Shown one piece after another: positions 27,913-36,497 of a stretch of DNA of 64,000 nucleotides (the stretch's first letter is position 1; every line of letters starts with the position of its first letter). Source of the stretch: Flavobacteriaceae bacterium (lineage in GTDB: Bacteria; Bacteroidota; Bacteroidia; Flavobacteriales; Flavobacteriaceae). Location of the stretch: positions 62,001 through 126,000 of the forward strand of contig JABABD010000009.1 in NCBI GenBank assembly GCA_014238425.1, given 5' to 3'. The position numbers were made by a program, and so were the translations under genes. The notes beneath the pieces are model-generated. The model was not told the origin of the DNA and made no database searches. It worked only from the letters and a program-made list of their open reading frames with translations.

Positions 27913-28844
27913 AACCAACGTTCTGCATCTAGCGCAGCCATACATCCGGTCCCTGCCGCTGTAACCGCTTGTCTATACACATGATCCGCAGCGTCACCAC
28001 TTACAAAAACCCCTTCAACATTAGTTTTGGAAGTACCTGGAACATTAATAATATATCCCGTCTCGTTTAAATCAAGAAAGTCCTTGAATATATCTGTATT
28101 AGGTTTATGGCCAATAGCCACAAAAAAGCCTGTAGCCGGTATCTCATGCTTCTCACCAGAAACATTATTCTTGACACGTACTCCTGTAACAACTTGTCCG
28201 TCACCCAAAACCTCATCAGTTTCAGTATTGAAAAGTATTTCTATGTTCTCGGTATTTTTTACTCGTGCCTGCATAATCTTGGACGCCCTGAATTCATCTC
28301 TTCGCACTAACATAGTGACCTTTGTACAAAGCTTGGATAAATAGTGAGCTTCTTCTGCCGCAGAATCTCCGGCCCCCACAAGCACTACTTCTTGATTTCT
28401 GTAAAAGAAACCATCGCATACCGCACAGGCAGATACACCACCTCCAAGTTTTAGATACTTCTGCTCAGATTCAATACCTAAATACTTTGCCGAAGCTCCT
28501 GTAGAAATGATTACCGTATCACAATGAATTTCTTTGGTTTCATTTACCCACACTTTATGGATATCTCCAGAAAAATCAACTTTAGTAATCCAACCATCTC
28601 TAACATCCGTTTCAAAACGCTCAGCTTGCTTTTGGAATTCTATCATCATCTCCGGGCCAGTAATACCATCAGGGTATCCTGGATAGTTCTCCACTTCATT
28701 TGTCGTTGTAAGCTGTCCTCCAGGCTGTGTTCCTTGATATAACACTGGATGCATATTTGCTCTAGCAGCATAAATAGCGGCCGTATATCCCGCAGGTCCT
28801 GAACCTATAATCAGGCATTTTACTCTTTCAATTGTATCAGACAT
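27867..28844 (-). CDS. trxB: Thioredoxin reductase
   Basis: This 325-residue NADPH-dependent flavoprotein reduces thioredoxin in the cytosol. The FAD-binding GSGPAGYTAAIYAARA starts at residue 14, PGGQLTTTNEVENYPGY follows, and the redox-active pair is Cys140/Cys143 in SACAVCDGFF. The NADP-binding GAGDSAAEEA and the C-terminal FAD motif VEGVFVSGDAAD are also present. The length is normal for low-molecular-weight bacterial TrxR. Transcription runs leftwards into the shared terminator. The last 47 bases are duplicated at 22205-22251. Confidence 0.97.
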   Translation of the reverse strand: MSDTIERVKCLIIGSGPAGYTAAIYAARANMHPVLYQGTQPGGQLTTTNEVENYPGYPDGITGPEMMIEFQKQAERFETDVRDGWITKVDFSGDIHKVWVNETKEIHCDTVIISTGASAKYLGIESEQKYLKLGGGVSACAVCDGFFYRNQEVVLVGAGDSAAEEAHYLSKLCTKVTMLVRRDEFRASKIMQARVKNTENIEILFNTETDEVLGDGQVVTGVRVKNNVSGEKHEIPATGFFVAIGHKPNTDIFKDFLDLNETGYIINVPGTSKTNVEGVFVSGDAADHVYRQAVTAAGTGCMAALDAERWLAAKDSTFEVSTAQY

Positions 28845-29338
28845 ATTTTATTAAATAAGTTACAAGGCAAAAGTAGTTTTTTTGCAAGAAACCTTACACA
28901 GGAAGTTATCAACAGTGATAACCATAGCATCAATTTTATTTATTGTAATAAAACGACTTGGATGGATTTGAACATTATGATTAAAAAGCATAGATTACAA
29001 TTAACGTAATTAACTTAAAATCAAATCGTTTAAAAAGATTGGAAATAGTTTTTCTTGAAATTAATCTCGAGAGGCTTTCAGCATAAAGAAATTAGTCTAT
29101 TCACACTAAATCTTACATAATCATATAAATCCCCAAAAATGGGGATTGCCTAACTCCCACATTCTGAGTACATTGCAATCGCTAAAATAGCGTACTCGCT
29201 ATAATAACTATCCTAACATTTAATTTTAATTGCAATCCCTGCAATTCAAGGCGTTTTTGAAATGACTACCTGTAGTTTTTCATTTTGGCCATTTTAAAAT
29301 GAATACAAAAAACCAATAAATGTTAAGACATAAACTTT
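28845..29338. other. Upstream region of trxB and of the eCIS cluster
   Basis: These 494 bases separate divergent trxB and the first eCIS gene. They contain no reading frame that I trust. The main visible structure is the perfect palindrome AATCCCC-N6-GGGGATT at 29128-29147, about 190 bases before the eCIS start. A clear TTG/TAnnTTTG promoter could not be placed. The long untranslated distance leaves room for regulation. Confidence 0.5.
29128..29147. promoter_or_regulatory. AATCCCC/GGGGATT palindrome upstream of the eCIS
   Basis: A perfect 7-bp inverted repeat with a 6-base spacer precedes the eCIS cluster. Its half-site, ATCCCC, also occurs in two tandem copies just upstream of the LuxR-type regulator gene that follows the cluster (56342-56381). 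A common binding protein is possible. It could also be a simple hairpin. Confidence 0.35.
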
Positions 29339-29920
29339 ATGCTTTTTGAAGTTCTACAAATAATCACAGAAGAAGTGAATGGTTACTTCGAAGGTAATCC
29401 TGTATCATTAGACAATATTGCATCTATTGCGTCGGAACAAGGAGATACTGGGGGCACAGCAACGGATATTATATTGACCCTTCTCAATCTACAAGAAGAA
29501 GTCACACTTAAGAACAGACCTAATTATTCCATCAATGGAACCAATATTACATACAAAAATCCCATTGTAAATCTCAACCTCTACATTCTCTTTAGCGCCA
29601 ATAATGATAAATATGACGAAGCTCTTAAAAACCTATCCAAGGTCATAGAGTTTTTTCAAGGAAAAAAAGTGTTTACACAAGCTAATACAACCTACAACAG
29701 AGACAATGTTGCGATGAGCGACATTACAAATTTCAAATTCGTTGTGGATTTGTTCACACCAACCTTTGAAGAGCTCAACTTTGTTTGGGGTACACTTGGA
29801 GGTAAACAAATACCATCGGTCATGTATAAAGTGAGCTTGGTTGAATTAGAACGCGAAGCTGTGCTTAGTAAAGGTGGATTGATAACCGAAGTACAAGGAG
29901 AACTAAATCATATCAATTAA
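29339..29920 (+). CDS. eCIS cap protein, DUF4255 (Afp16/Pvc16-like)
   Basis: This 193-residue protein matches the DUF4255/Pvc16 N-terminal family: MLFEVLQIITEEVNGYF at the start, ILTLLNLQEEVTLKN around residue 46 and NLNLYILFSAN near 82. In Afp, PVC and AlgoCIS particles this protein caps the distal end of the sheath-tube and stops polymerisation. It is the first gene of the cluster. Its TAA overlaps the start of the next gene by one base, implying tight coupling. Confidence 0.88.
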   Translation: MLFEVLQIITEEVNGYFEGNPVSLDNIASIASEQGDTGGTATDIILTLLNLQEEVTLKNRPNYSINGTNITYKNPIVNLNLYILFSANNDKYDEALKNLSKVIEFFQGKKVFTQANTTYNRDNVAMSDITNFKFVVDLFTPTFEELNFVWGTLGGKQIPSVMYKVSLVELEREAVLSKGGLITEVQGELNHIN

Positions 29921-30744
29921 TGTCTTTTACTGCCACATATAAGCAATTGTTTGAAGTTCAATTATTCCATAATTATTTCCTAAATGACGGAACATCGACG
30001 TTTTCATTAATGAATGATTCTGACAAGAAAAAACAATTGAAATTGTATGATAGTCATGGATTATTTGACATTATTCCAACTCAAGATTCCATTCTGAAAA
30101 TGGCAGGACATAAGATTTTTTTTAAGATTCACAAAAGTGGGTTTTCGGCATATTGCAAAATTACAGATGGTACAGCAAATACGCCCTTCATAGTTTTACC
30201 AGATGACCTGAAGCTGAAGTTCGTGTTAAAAACCAAAGACAACTTGTTTGGCAATTACACAGACCTTAAAGCTAGCGGAAGTAACGTATTCTATTTCGGG
30301 AATACTAAACCGAGTACTGAAGGAGCCAGTTTTGAATATATAGCCAAAAGCAATCAGAATAAGTTAGTGACAGACGCTCATCAGATATCAACTACAGGTT
30401 CTACCGCAATGATAGATAATTTGAAAGGCTCAAATAGTATTGGTGTTTTTGGTATTGTTCAACTCAACATGATAGGTGATACCGCAGATTTGAGCATCCT
30501 GACCGCGCAAGGTAAATTGAAGAATCAGCTACCAACATTCAAAATTCATTTCAATAATAGGGAGTCATTTTGGCGTTATAAAAACGCCTCGGACGATACC
30601 GAAATATTTACTACGGCAACTACAAACCCATTAACAAAATTCGGTTTCGTCGAAGTAACACACAATGGCGATAAATTTCCAAATCCAAACGCCAATCATC
30701 TCATTCCAGACAATAATAACTTTTTTTCAGAAATATACATTTAA
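29920..30744 (+). CDS. eCIS-associated protein of unknown function, possible cap partner
   Basis: I do not recognise a domain in this 274-residue protein. It has no signal peptide and is beta-rich, with FEVQLFHNYFLNDG at the start and IPDNNNFFSEIYI at the end. It is translationally coupled to the cap gene (one-base overlap) and precedes the sheath gene by 10 bases, so it is almost certainly a particle component or assembly factor. AlgoCIS-type systems have an extra cap-adaptor layer, and a role there is an inference from position only. Confidence 0.6.
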   Translation: MSFTATYKQLFEVQLFHNYFLNDGTSTFSLMNDSDKKKQLKLYDSHGLFDIIPTQDSILKMAGHKIFFKIHKSGFSAYCKITDGTANTPFIVLPDDLKLKFVLKTKDNLFGNYTDLKASGSNVFYFGNTKPSTEGASFEYIAKSNQNKLVTDAHQISTTGSTAMIDNLKGSNSIGVFGIVQLNMIGDTADLSILTAQGKLKNQLPTFKIHFNNRESFWRYKNASDDTEIFTTATTNPLTKFGFVEVTHNGDKFPNPNANHLIPDNNNFFSEIYI

Positions 30745-30754
30745 ATGAATAATT

Positions 30755-32185
30755 ATGGCAACAACGTACAAAACACCAGGAGTCTACATTGAGGAAATAT
30801 CCGTATTCCCTCCTTCAGTGGCTCAAGTAGAAACAGCAATTCCTGCATTTATAGGTTACACAGAAAAAGCGGAGAAGAATGGTGAAAGCTTGATCTTGAT
30901 ACCGACACGAATTACATCTCTTTTAGAATATGAAACCTATTTTGGTAGGGCATTGAATGAAACTAACATCACCATAACAATTGACGATGAAATTGACAGC
31001 ACAGGACCAACGGTGCTGAATCGCAAGATTAGTGCTACAACTGGGGCGACCCAGCCATTCTTGATGCATTATGCAATGCGTATGTATTTTGATAATGGTG
31101 GAGGACCTTGTTATATTGCTTCAGTTGCAGACTACTCTGGTGGCAGTGTTAGTTTAGTGGATCTAACAAATGGCATTAATGAAGTTAAGAAATTTGATGA
31201 ACCAACGCTCTTTGTTTTTCCAGATGGAACGAATATAGCTACTGCAGCAAATTATTATACCTTGATAAATCGTGCATTGACACAAAGCCAAGAATTAGGT
31301 GACCGCTTTACTATTATAGACATGTACGGAGATGATAGTTCAAATTTAAGGAATAGTAATACACTCGGCAATGGGACCGATCTTTTAAAATATGGCGCTT
31401 CATATCATCCATTTCTCAAAACAGTATTCAATTATACTTATGATAACGCAAATGTAGTAATTGCCCATAATACCGTGGATGAGAGTAATACTGCAGGCAC
31501 GGGTAGTTTTGACGGAGACACCCTTGACGTATTAGAAGACAGCACATCAGGTTCTTTTGACTTAGTTGCATTCAATCAAATCAAGCTTGAGCTTGACAAA
31601 AAGACCGTCACCTTACCTCCAAGCTGTGCTATGGCTGGAATCTATGCGCGAGTAGATAGCAACCGCGGTGTGTGGAAAGCTCCCGCAAATGTTTCTGTCA
31701 ACTCCTGTATAGAGCCAACTCTTAAGATCACTCATGCTGAACAAGAAAACCTCAATATCGATACATCCGGAAAATCCATTAATGCAATCAGAACATTTAC
31801 AGGAAAAGGCATCATAGTTTGGGGAGCGAGAACGCTTGCCGGTAATGATAATGAGTGGCGTTATGTTTCGGTGAGACGATTCTTTAATATGGTTGAAGAA
31901 TCAGTGGGAAAAGCTACCGAGCAATTTGTTTTCGAACCGAATGACGCCAATACCTGGATTAAAGTTAAAGCGATGATCGAGAATTTCTTGACATTACAAT
32001 GGCGAGCTGGAGCCTTGGCAGGAGCAAAACCAGAGCAAGCTTTTTATGTGAGGGTTGCTCTAGGGGAAACCATGACCGCACTTGATATACTAGAAGGACG
32101 CATGAATGTAGAGATTGGAATGGCAGTGGTACGTCCCGCAGAATTCATCATCCTTAAGTTCTCTCATAAAATGCAGGAAGCATAA
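30755..32185 (+). CDS. Contractile sheath protein (Afp2-4/Pvc2-4-like)
   Basis: This 476-residue protein begins YKTPGVYIEEISVFPPSVAQ, the N-terminal arm that links neighbouring sheath subunits. It ends with the conserved C-terminal handshake region (RRFFNMVEESV, FLTLQWRAGALAGAKPEQAF, EFIILKFSHKMQ). The protein forms the helical outer sheath that contracts to drive the inner tube. It is the only sheath gene in the cluster, while Afp and PVC carry three. It is followed by two tube-protein genes, the standard order. Confidence 0.95.
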   Translation: MATTYKTPGVYIEEISVFPPSVAQVETAIPAFIGYTEKAEKNGESLILIPTRITSLLEYETYFGRALNETNITITIDDEIDSTGPTVLNRKISATTGATQPFLMHYAMRMYFDNGGGPCYIASVADYSGGSVSLVDLTNGINEVKKFDEPTLFVFPDGTNIATAANYYTLINRALTQSQELGDRFTIIDMYGDDSSNLRNSNTLGNGTDLLKYGASYHPFLKTVFNYTYDNANVVIAHNTVDESNTAGTGSFDGDTLDVLEDSTSGSFDLVAFNQIKLELDKKTVTLPPSCAMAGIYARVDSNRGVWKAPANVSVNSCIEPTLKITHAEQENLNIDTSGKSINAIRTFTGKGIIVWGARTLAGNDNEWRYVSVRRFFNMVEESVGKATEQFVFEPNDANTWIKVKAMIENFLTLQWRAGALAGAKPEQAFYVRVALGETMTALDILEGRMNVEIGMAVVRPAEFIILKFSHKMQEA

Positions 32186-32222
32186 TCTTTAAAGAATAAA
32201 ATAATCATAAAACATAAAAATC

Positions 32223-32654
32223 ATGGCAGAATATCCATTAGCAAAGTTTCATTTCTCAGTAGATTGGGGAGGAACAAAGATAGGTTTCACTGAAGTCTCA
32301 GGACTGGATTTTGAAACGGAAGTAATTGAGTATAGAGATGGTTCGAATCCGGAATACAGCAAGACCAAAATGCCTGGCATGCAGAAGTTCTCTAATCTCA
32401 CAATGAAAAGAGGCACTTTCAATAGTGATAACGAATTCTATGAATGGTGGAATACAGTACAATTGAATACGATTGAAAGAAGAGACATCACTATTAATCT
32501 CCTGAACGAAGAGCATGAGCCCGTCGTTACATGGAAGATAAAGAATGCCTGGCCTACTAAAGTACAATCGACAGATCTTAAGAGTGATGAAAATGCAGCG
32601 GCGATTCAATCGATAGAAATAGCTCATGAAGGATTGGTCGTTGAAAATGGATAA
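32223..32654 (+). CDS. Inner tube protein (gp19-like, Afp1/Pvc1-type)
   Basis: This 143-residue protein has the gp19/Hcp-like tube fold: MAEYPLAKFHFSVDWGG, then FTEVSGLDFETEVIEYRDG and the MKRGTFNSDNEFYEWW loop. Subunits form stacked hexameric rings inside the sheath. The full conservation of the opening FxVxWGG...SGLD pattern and the acidic YRDG loop suggests that this is the main tube protein. It lies 37 bases after the sheath gene and 2 bases before the second tube gene. Confidence 0.93.
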   Translation: MAEYPLAKFHFSVDWGGTKIGFTEVSGLDFETEVIEYRDGSNPEYSKTKMPGMQKFSNLTMKRGTFNSDNEFYEWWNTVQLNTIERRDITINLLNEEHEPVVTWKIKNAWPTKVQSTDLKSDENAAAIQSIEIAHEGLVVENG

Positions 32655-32656
32655 TT

Positions 32657-33121
32657 ATGGCGTTGTTACCTCCAATTACGAGCTTTCACTTTTCGGTGAT
32701 CTTCCTTGACTTGGGACCTAATATTGATATTGGATTCCAATCGGTTAGTGGTCTTTCAGGAACCATTGAAACTGAAACCATTACTGAAGGTGGTGAAAAC
32801 AGATTCAAGCACCAGCTTCCAACTGGTGTCACATTTCCGAATTTGGTCTTGAAACGCAGTTTGCAAATCAGTTCAAAACTGACTGCTTGGTGTGAAGATG
32901 CCATAGAAAAATTCATATTCAATCCGATTGACATTGTCGTGATTCTCCATAACGAGCAACATTTACCATTGTATACTTGGAAGGTGGTTCATGCCATTCC
33001 TGTGAGTTGGTCAGTGTCCGATTTCAATGCAGAGAGCAGTGAATTGGCCATTGAAAGCTTGGAGCTCAAATACCAATATTATGAATCCTTGTCAGCAAAC
33101 GATATACCCTTACCATTTTAA
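32657..33121 (+). CDS. Second tube protein (gp19-like, Afp5/Pvc5-type)
   Basis: This 154-residue gp19 paralogue has TSFHFSVIFLDLG, FQSVSGLSGTIETETI, LVLKRSLQISSKLTAWCED and a C-terminal IPVSWSVSDFNAESSELAIE. In Afp/PVC the diverged paralogue (Afp5/Pvc5) forms the first tube layer joining the tube to the baseplate hub. It starts 2 bases after the main tube gene and is followed by the small DUF5908-like gene. The assignment as tube initiator rests on family order. Confidence 0.88.
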   Translation: MALLPPITSFHFSVIFLDLGPNIDIGFQSVSGLSGTIETETITEGGENRFKHQLPTGVTFPNLVLKRSLQISSKLTAWCEDAIEKFIFNPIDIVVILHNEQHLPLYTWKVVHAIPVSWSVSDFNAESSELAIESLELKYQYYESLSANDIPLPF

Positions 33122-33131
33122 ATAACGAATC

Positions 33132-33290
33132 ATGCCAATAGAAATAAAGGAATTACACGTAAAGATCAATGTCGATAATGACGTAGATAAAAAACCTCGT
33201 CCGAGCAACAATCAACCCAAAAAGGAACTGATCGTGGCAGAGTGTGTTGAGCAAGTCATGCAACTTATATCCAATTTTAAAGAACGATAA
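33132..33290 (+). CDS. Small eCIS protein, DUF5908-like (Afp6 position)
   Basis: This 52-residue frame (ATG 33132-33134, TAA 33288-33290) starts MPIEIKELHVKINVDND, the consensus opening of the DUF5908 family. That family is found between the tube and LysM genes of contractile injection loci, the Afp6 position. The C-terminal half is helical (LIVAECVEQVMQLISNFKER). It has 10 and 3 bases to its neighbours, so it is in the same transcript. The role is unknown, perhaps an assembly helper. It is easily missed because it is under 60 codons. Confidence 0.75.
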   Translation: MPIEIKELHVKINVDNDVDKKPRPSNNQPKKELIVAECVEQVMQLISNFKER

Positions 33291-33293
33291 ATT

Positions 33294-34010
33294 ATGTTTT
33301 CAACAGGTGAATTGACAAAACTGAAAATAGTCGCTTATAAAGATGAAAAATTTGTACGCGAAATAGATGGTGACAGCAAATTCACGACAAATATTAATCC
33401 AGAAAAGTATGTCTTCAATTATGTAACTCAACAAAATGATGACCAAGCTCAGGGAACTCATGCAAATTCAACGAAATTTGTCAAAAGTTTACCTCAAGTT
33501 CTTGATCTTGATTTTGTGTTTGACAGCACAGGTGTAATCAAAACATCAAAAATTTCTGATATAGGTAGTGTTAAAAAATCAGGTCAAGGTATCGTTGAAA
33601 AAATCGAAGAATTCAAGAATGTAGTTTTCGATTATAGTGGCGAACAGCACCAACCTAATTTCTTGAAAATATCCTGGGGGACATTACTATTTAAAGGGAA
33701 ATTGACCGAAATGAACATAGAGTTCAAGCTATTTAACGCTGATGGAACACCAATTCGGGCTGTTGCTAAGATCAAGGTTACTGGTTTCGTAGAAGACGAG
33801 TTGAGAGTTCTTACAGCTAATGATCAATCACCAGACCTAACTCATTTAAGAACGGTAAAAGATGGTGATACTTTACCACTGATGTCTCATCGGATTTATG
33901 GCGATTCGAAGTACTACCTAGAAGTAGCTAAGGCAAACAACATTCAAGATTTTAGAAGCTTATCCACAGGACAACAGCTCTTTTTTCCTCCATTAGAGAA
34001 AACCTCATGA
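33294..34010 (+). CDS. LysM-domain baseplate hub protein (Afp7/Pvc7-like)
   Basis: This 238-residue protein has an N-terminal hub-binding region (FTTNINPEKYVFNYVTQQN near 27) and a C-terminal LysM-like module at about 185-236 (VKDGDTLPLMSHRIYGDSKY, then NNIQDFRSLSTGQQLFFPPL). In CIS particles such proteins (gp53-like) bridge spike hub and wedge, and the LysM module is structural. It lies 3 bases after the small gene and 3 bases before the spike gene. Confidence 0.9.
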   Translation: MFSTGELTKLKIVAYKDEKFVREIDGDSKFTTNINPEKYVFNYVTQQNDDQAQGTHANSTKFVKSLPQVLDLDFVFDSTGVIKTSKISDIGSVKKSGQGIVEKIEEFKNVVFDYSGEQHQPNFLKISWGTLLFKGKLTEMNIEFKLFNADGTPIRAVAKIKVTGFVEDELRVLTANDQSPDLTHLRTVKDGDTLPLMSHRIYGDSKYYLEVAKANNIQDFRSLSTGQQLFFPPLEKTS

Positions 34011-34013
34011 CCA

Positions 34014-35759
34014 ATGAACAATAGCAGAACCATAAAAACATCTAAAAATTCGGACCTCATTACGTTCAAGGTCCTCATTGAAGGCACAGCGCTTTCAGGG
34101 AAATACCAAGTGAAGCAAATCCGAGTCAATAAGGAAGTGAACAGGATTCCCTCTGCAACTATTGTCTTTATAGATGGCGATGTGGCTAAACAAGACTTCG
34201 AATTAAGCAATGAAGAACTACTTATTCCTGGAAAAAAGATTGAGATTACGGCTGGATATCATTCTGATGAAGAGATCATTTTCAAAGGCATGGTCATAAA
34301 GCACAATCTACGGATCCGAGATAATTCAGCCCTGCTCTATGTGGAATGCAAAGATGAGTCTGTAAAGCTCACCATTGGAAGGAAAAGCAAGTATTTTTAC
34401 GACAATACCGATAGCGACATCTTTGAGTCTATCATTGATAGTTATGGTCTCGAAAAAGATATTGAAAGTACCAACCAGACACATAAAGAGCTAATACAAT
34501 ACCACACTTCAGATTGGGATTTTATTGTTTCAAGAGCGCAATCCAATGGCAAATTATGCTTTATCGATGACGGCAAAATTACGATCAAGAAACCGAATCT
34601 TGAACAAGAAGAAGTGGAAACTGTGAGTTACGGAGCAACCTTACTCGATTTTGATGCAGAAATAGATGCCAGGAATCAAGTGAATAAAGTCTCCTCCTAT
34701 GGATGGAATCCTGCAGACCAGGAGATTCTAGAAATTGAAGCTAACGATCCAAACATACAATTAAATGGCAATTTATCATCCTCTGACCTTGCCTCTATCA
34801 TTGATTTAGACAATTATGAATTAAGACATGGTGGAGTAATCAACGATGTAGAGTTGCAGGATTGGGCAGATGCGAAATTATTGTTTCAGCAACTGTCCAA
34901 GGTTCGAGGCAAAGTGAAATTTCAAGGCATTCCCATCGTAAAACCTGGTACTCTTTTAAAACTTGAAGGTGTCGGTGAACGCTTTAATGGTAAAGTCTAT
35001 GTCACGGCTATCAGACATCAAATAGCAGAAGGCAATTGGACTGTTGATGCGCAATTTGGTTTAAATCCAACGTGGTTTTCAGAGACATTCGATATCAACC
35101 CTCAACCAGCCTCCGGTTTGTTGGCTGGAGTTTGCGGATTACAAGTAGGTGTGGTAACACAACTACAGGACGATCCTAATGGTGAAGATCGCATTTTAGT
35201 ACAATTGCCAATAATCAACAACGAAGAACAAGGCATATGGTGTCGAATCTCTTCTTTGGATGCAGGAGATTCACGTGGTGCATTTTTCAGACCTGAGATA
35301 AGTGACGAAGTAATCGTAGGGTTTATAAACGACGACCCAAACGACGCTATCGTATTGGGAATGCTTCATAGCAGTGCAAAACCGGCACCGATTATCGCAT
35401 CAGATGATAATCATGAAAAAGGCTTCGTATCGCGAAGCGACATGAAAATAATGTTCAATGATGATAAAAAATCGATTACTATAGAAACGCCTGCAGGAAA
35501 GCGAATTTCACTGGATGAAGATGCAGGAAGTATAGTCATAGAAGATGAAAACTCCAATGTGCTTACCATTGATTCTAGTGGAATCTCTATGGAGAGCGGT
35601 GGAGATATACAGATCAAGGCCACAGGCGATGTCAATATAGAAGGTAGTAATGTAAATGCTAAGGCCAACATCCAATTCAAAGCAGAAGGATCTGCAGGTG
35701 TAGAAATGTCGTCTAGTGCAACAGCCGTTCTAAAAGGATCATTGGTCCAGATAAATTAA
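34014..35759 (+). CDS. VgrG-like central spike protein (Afp8/Pvc8-like)
   Basis: This 581-residue protein has a gp27-like hub region (about 1-370, with NSDLITFKVLIEGTALSGK and YHTSDWDFIVSRAQSNG). A gp5-like OB-fold follows at about 380-450 (GVVTQLQDDPNGEDRI, WCRISSLDAGDSRGAFFRPE, EVIVGFINDDPNDAIVLG). The C-terminal beta-prism needle (about 485-580) has repeated IxIEDEN/IxMESGGDIxI pattern. It trimerises to form the spike and joins tube to tip. No extra C-terminal effector domain is fused. The PAAR gene follows after 17 bases. Confidence 0.94.
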   Translation: MNNSRTIKTSKNSDLITFKVLIEGTALSGKYQVKQIRVNKEVNRIPSATIVFIDGDVAKQDFELSNEELLIPGKKIEITAGYHSDEEIIFKGMVIKHNLRIRDNSALLYVECKDESVKLTIGRKSKYFYDNTDSDIFESIIDSYGLEKDIESTNQTHKELIQYHTSDWDFIVSRAQSNGKLCFIDDGKITIKKPNLEQEEVETVSYGATLLDFDAEIDARNQVNKVSSYGWNPADQEILEIEANDPNIQLNGNLSSSDLASIIDLDNYELRHGGVINDVELQDWADAKLLFQQLSKVRGKVKFQGIPIVKPGTLLKLEGVGERFNGKVYVTAIRHQIAEGNWTVDAQFGLNPTWFSETFDINPQPASGLLAGVCGLQVGVVTQLQDDPNGEDRILVQLPIINNEEQGIWCRISSLDAGDSRGAFFRPEISDEVIVGFINDDPNDAIVLGMLHSSAKPAPIIASDDNHEKGFVSRSDMKIMFNDDKKSITIETPAGKRISLDEDAGSIVIEDENSNVLTIDSSGISMESGGDIQIKATGDVNIEGSNVNAKANIQFKAEGSAGVEMSSSATAVLKGSLVQIN

Positions 35760-35776
35760 ATATTAAGAAAATAGAT

Positions 35777-36067
35777 ATGCCAGCAGCAGCACGAATAGGA
35801 GATATGCATACATGCCCGATGACGAATCCAGGGCCAGTACCACATGTTGGTGGTCCAATTCTACCACCAGGAGCACCAACAGTGCTAATTGGTGGCGTAC
35901 CGGCGGCTCGTGTAGGCGATATGGCAGTTTGCGTTGGACCACCTGATACGATTGTCGCTGGATCTGCGACGGTCCTTATTGGCGGAATGCCAGCAGCTCG
36001 TATGGGAGATTCAACAGCCCATGGAGGCGTCATAGTTTTAGGATTACCCACAGTTTTAATAGGATAA
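35777..36067 (+). CDS. PAAR-repeat spike tip protein (Afp10/Pvc10-like)
   Basis: This 96-residue PAAR protein has MPAAARIGDMHTCPM, repeated PTVLIGGVPAARVGD and TVLIGGMPAARMGDSTAHGG units and a final PTVLIG. The conserved His/Cys (His11, Cys13, Cys54, His79 region) can bind the metal that sharpens the cone on the VgrG needle. It has no effector extension. Gene order here is spike-PAAR-gp25, slightly different from Afp, where gp25 (Afp9) comes before Afp10. The next gene starts 1 base after this stop. Confidence 0.93.
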   Translation: MPAAARIGDMHTCPMTNPGPVPHVGGPILPPGAPTVLIGGVPAARVGDMAVCVGPPDTIVAGSATVLIGGMPAARMGDSTAHGGVIVLGLPTVLIG

Positions 36068-36068
36068 T

Positions 36069-36479
36069 ATGGAAAATAATACGTCATTTTTAGGAACAGG
36101 CTGGAGTTTTCCTCCAGAATTCAATAGAGACAAAAAGACGGTTGTCATGACTTCTGATGAAGTAGATATCAAAAAGAGCCTAGAAATCCTATTGGCAACG
36201 AAGCTTGGTGAACGTATTATGCAACCAACCTATGGTTGCAACCTAGAAGAATTGATGTTCAAACCATTGAACATCACCTTAAAAACCTTTGTTATCGACT
36301 TGATCAAGACTGCCATCCTGTACCATGAACCCAGAATTGACGTGGAAAAAATTGATATAGACCCAACCAACGAATTGCAAGGAGAGCTCCTTATTTTGGT
36401 TGATTATCGCATAAGAGCAACAAATTCAAGGGCGAATTTGGTTTTCCCTTTTTATAAGGCTGAAGGCACAGAAGTCTAG
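36069..36479 (+). CDS. Baseplate wedge protein, gp25/lysozyme-like (Afp9/Pvc9)
   Basis: This 136-residue protein belongs to the GPW/gp25 family: SLEILLATKLGERIMQPTYG, then NLEELMFKPLN and LVDYRIRATNSRANLVFP. It forms the sheath-like ring at the bottom of the baseplate that nucleates sheath assembly. The EPR-type core is partly replaced by EPRIDVEKIDID. The start follows the PAAR stop by one base. Confidence 0.94.
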   Translation: MENNTSFLGTGWSFPPEFNRDKKTVVMTSDEVDIKKSLEILLATKLGERIMQPTYGCNLEELMFKPLNITLKTFVIDLIKTAILYHEPRIDVEKIDIDPTNELQGELLILVDYRIRATNSRANLVFPFYKAEGTEV

Positions 36480-36497
36480 AAGAAATTATGATTTAAT

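Noticed and set aside
32341..32351. GGTTCGAATCC resembling a tRNA T-loop
   Set aside because: It lies inside the tube-protein frame (GSNPEY). No acceptor stem or other tRNA arms are formed around it.
35713..36087. Minus-strand frame opposite the PAAR gene with Pro/Thr repeats
   Set aside because: The repetition is only the reverse reading of the PAAR repeats, and the PAAR frame itself is clearly the coding one.
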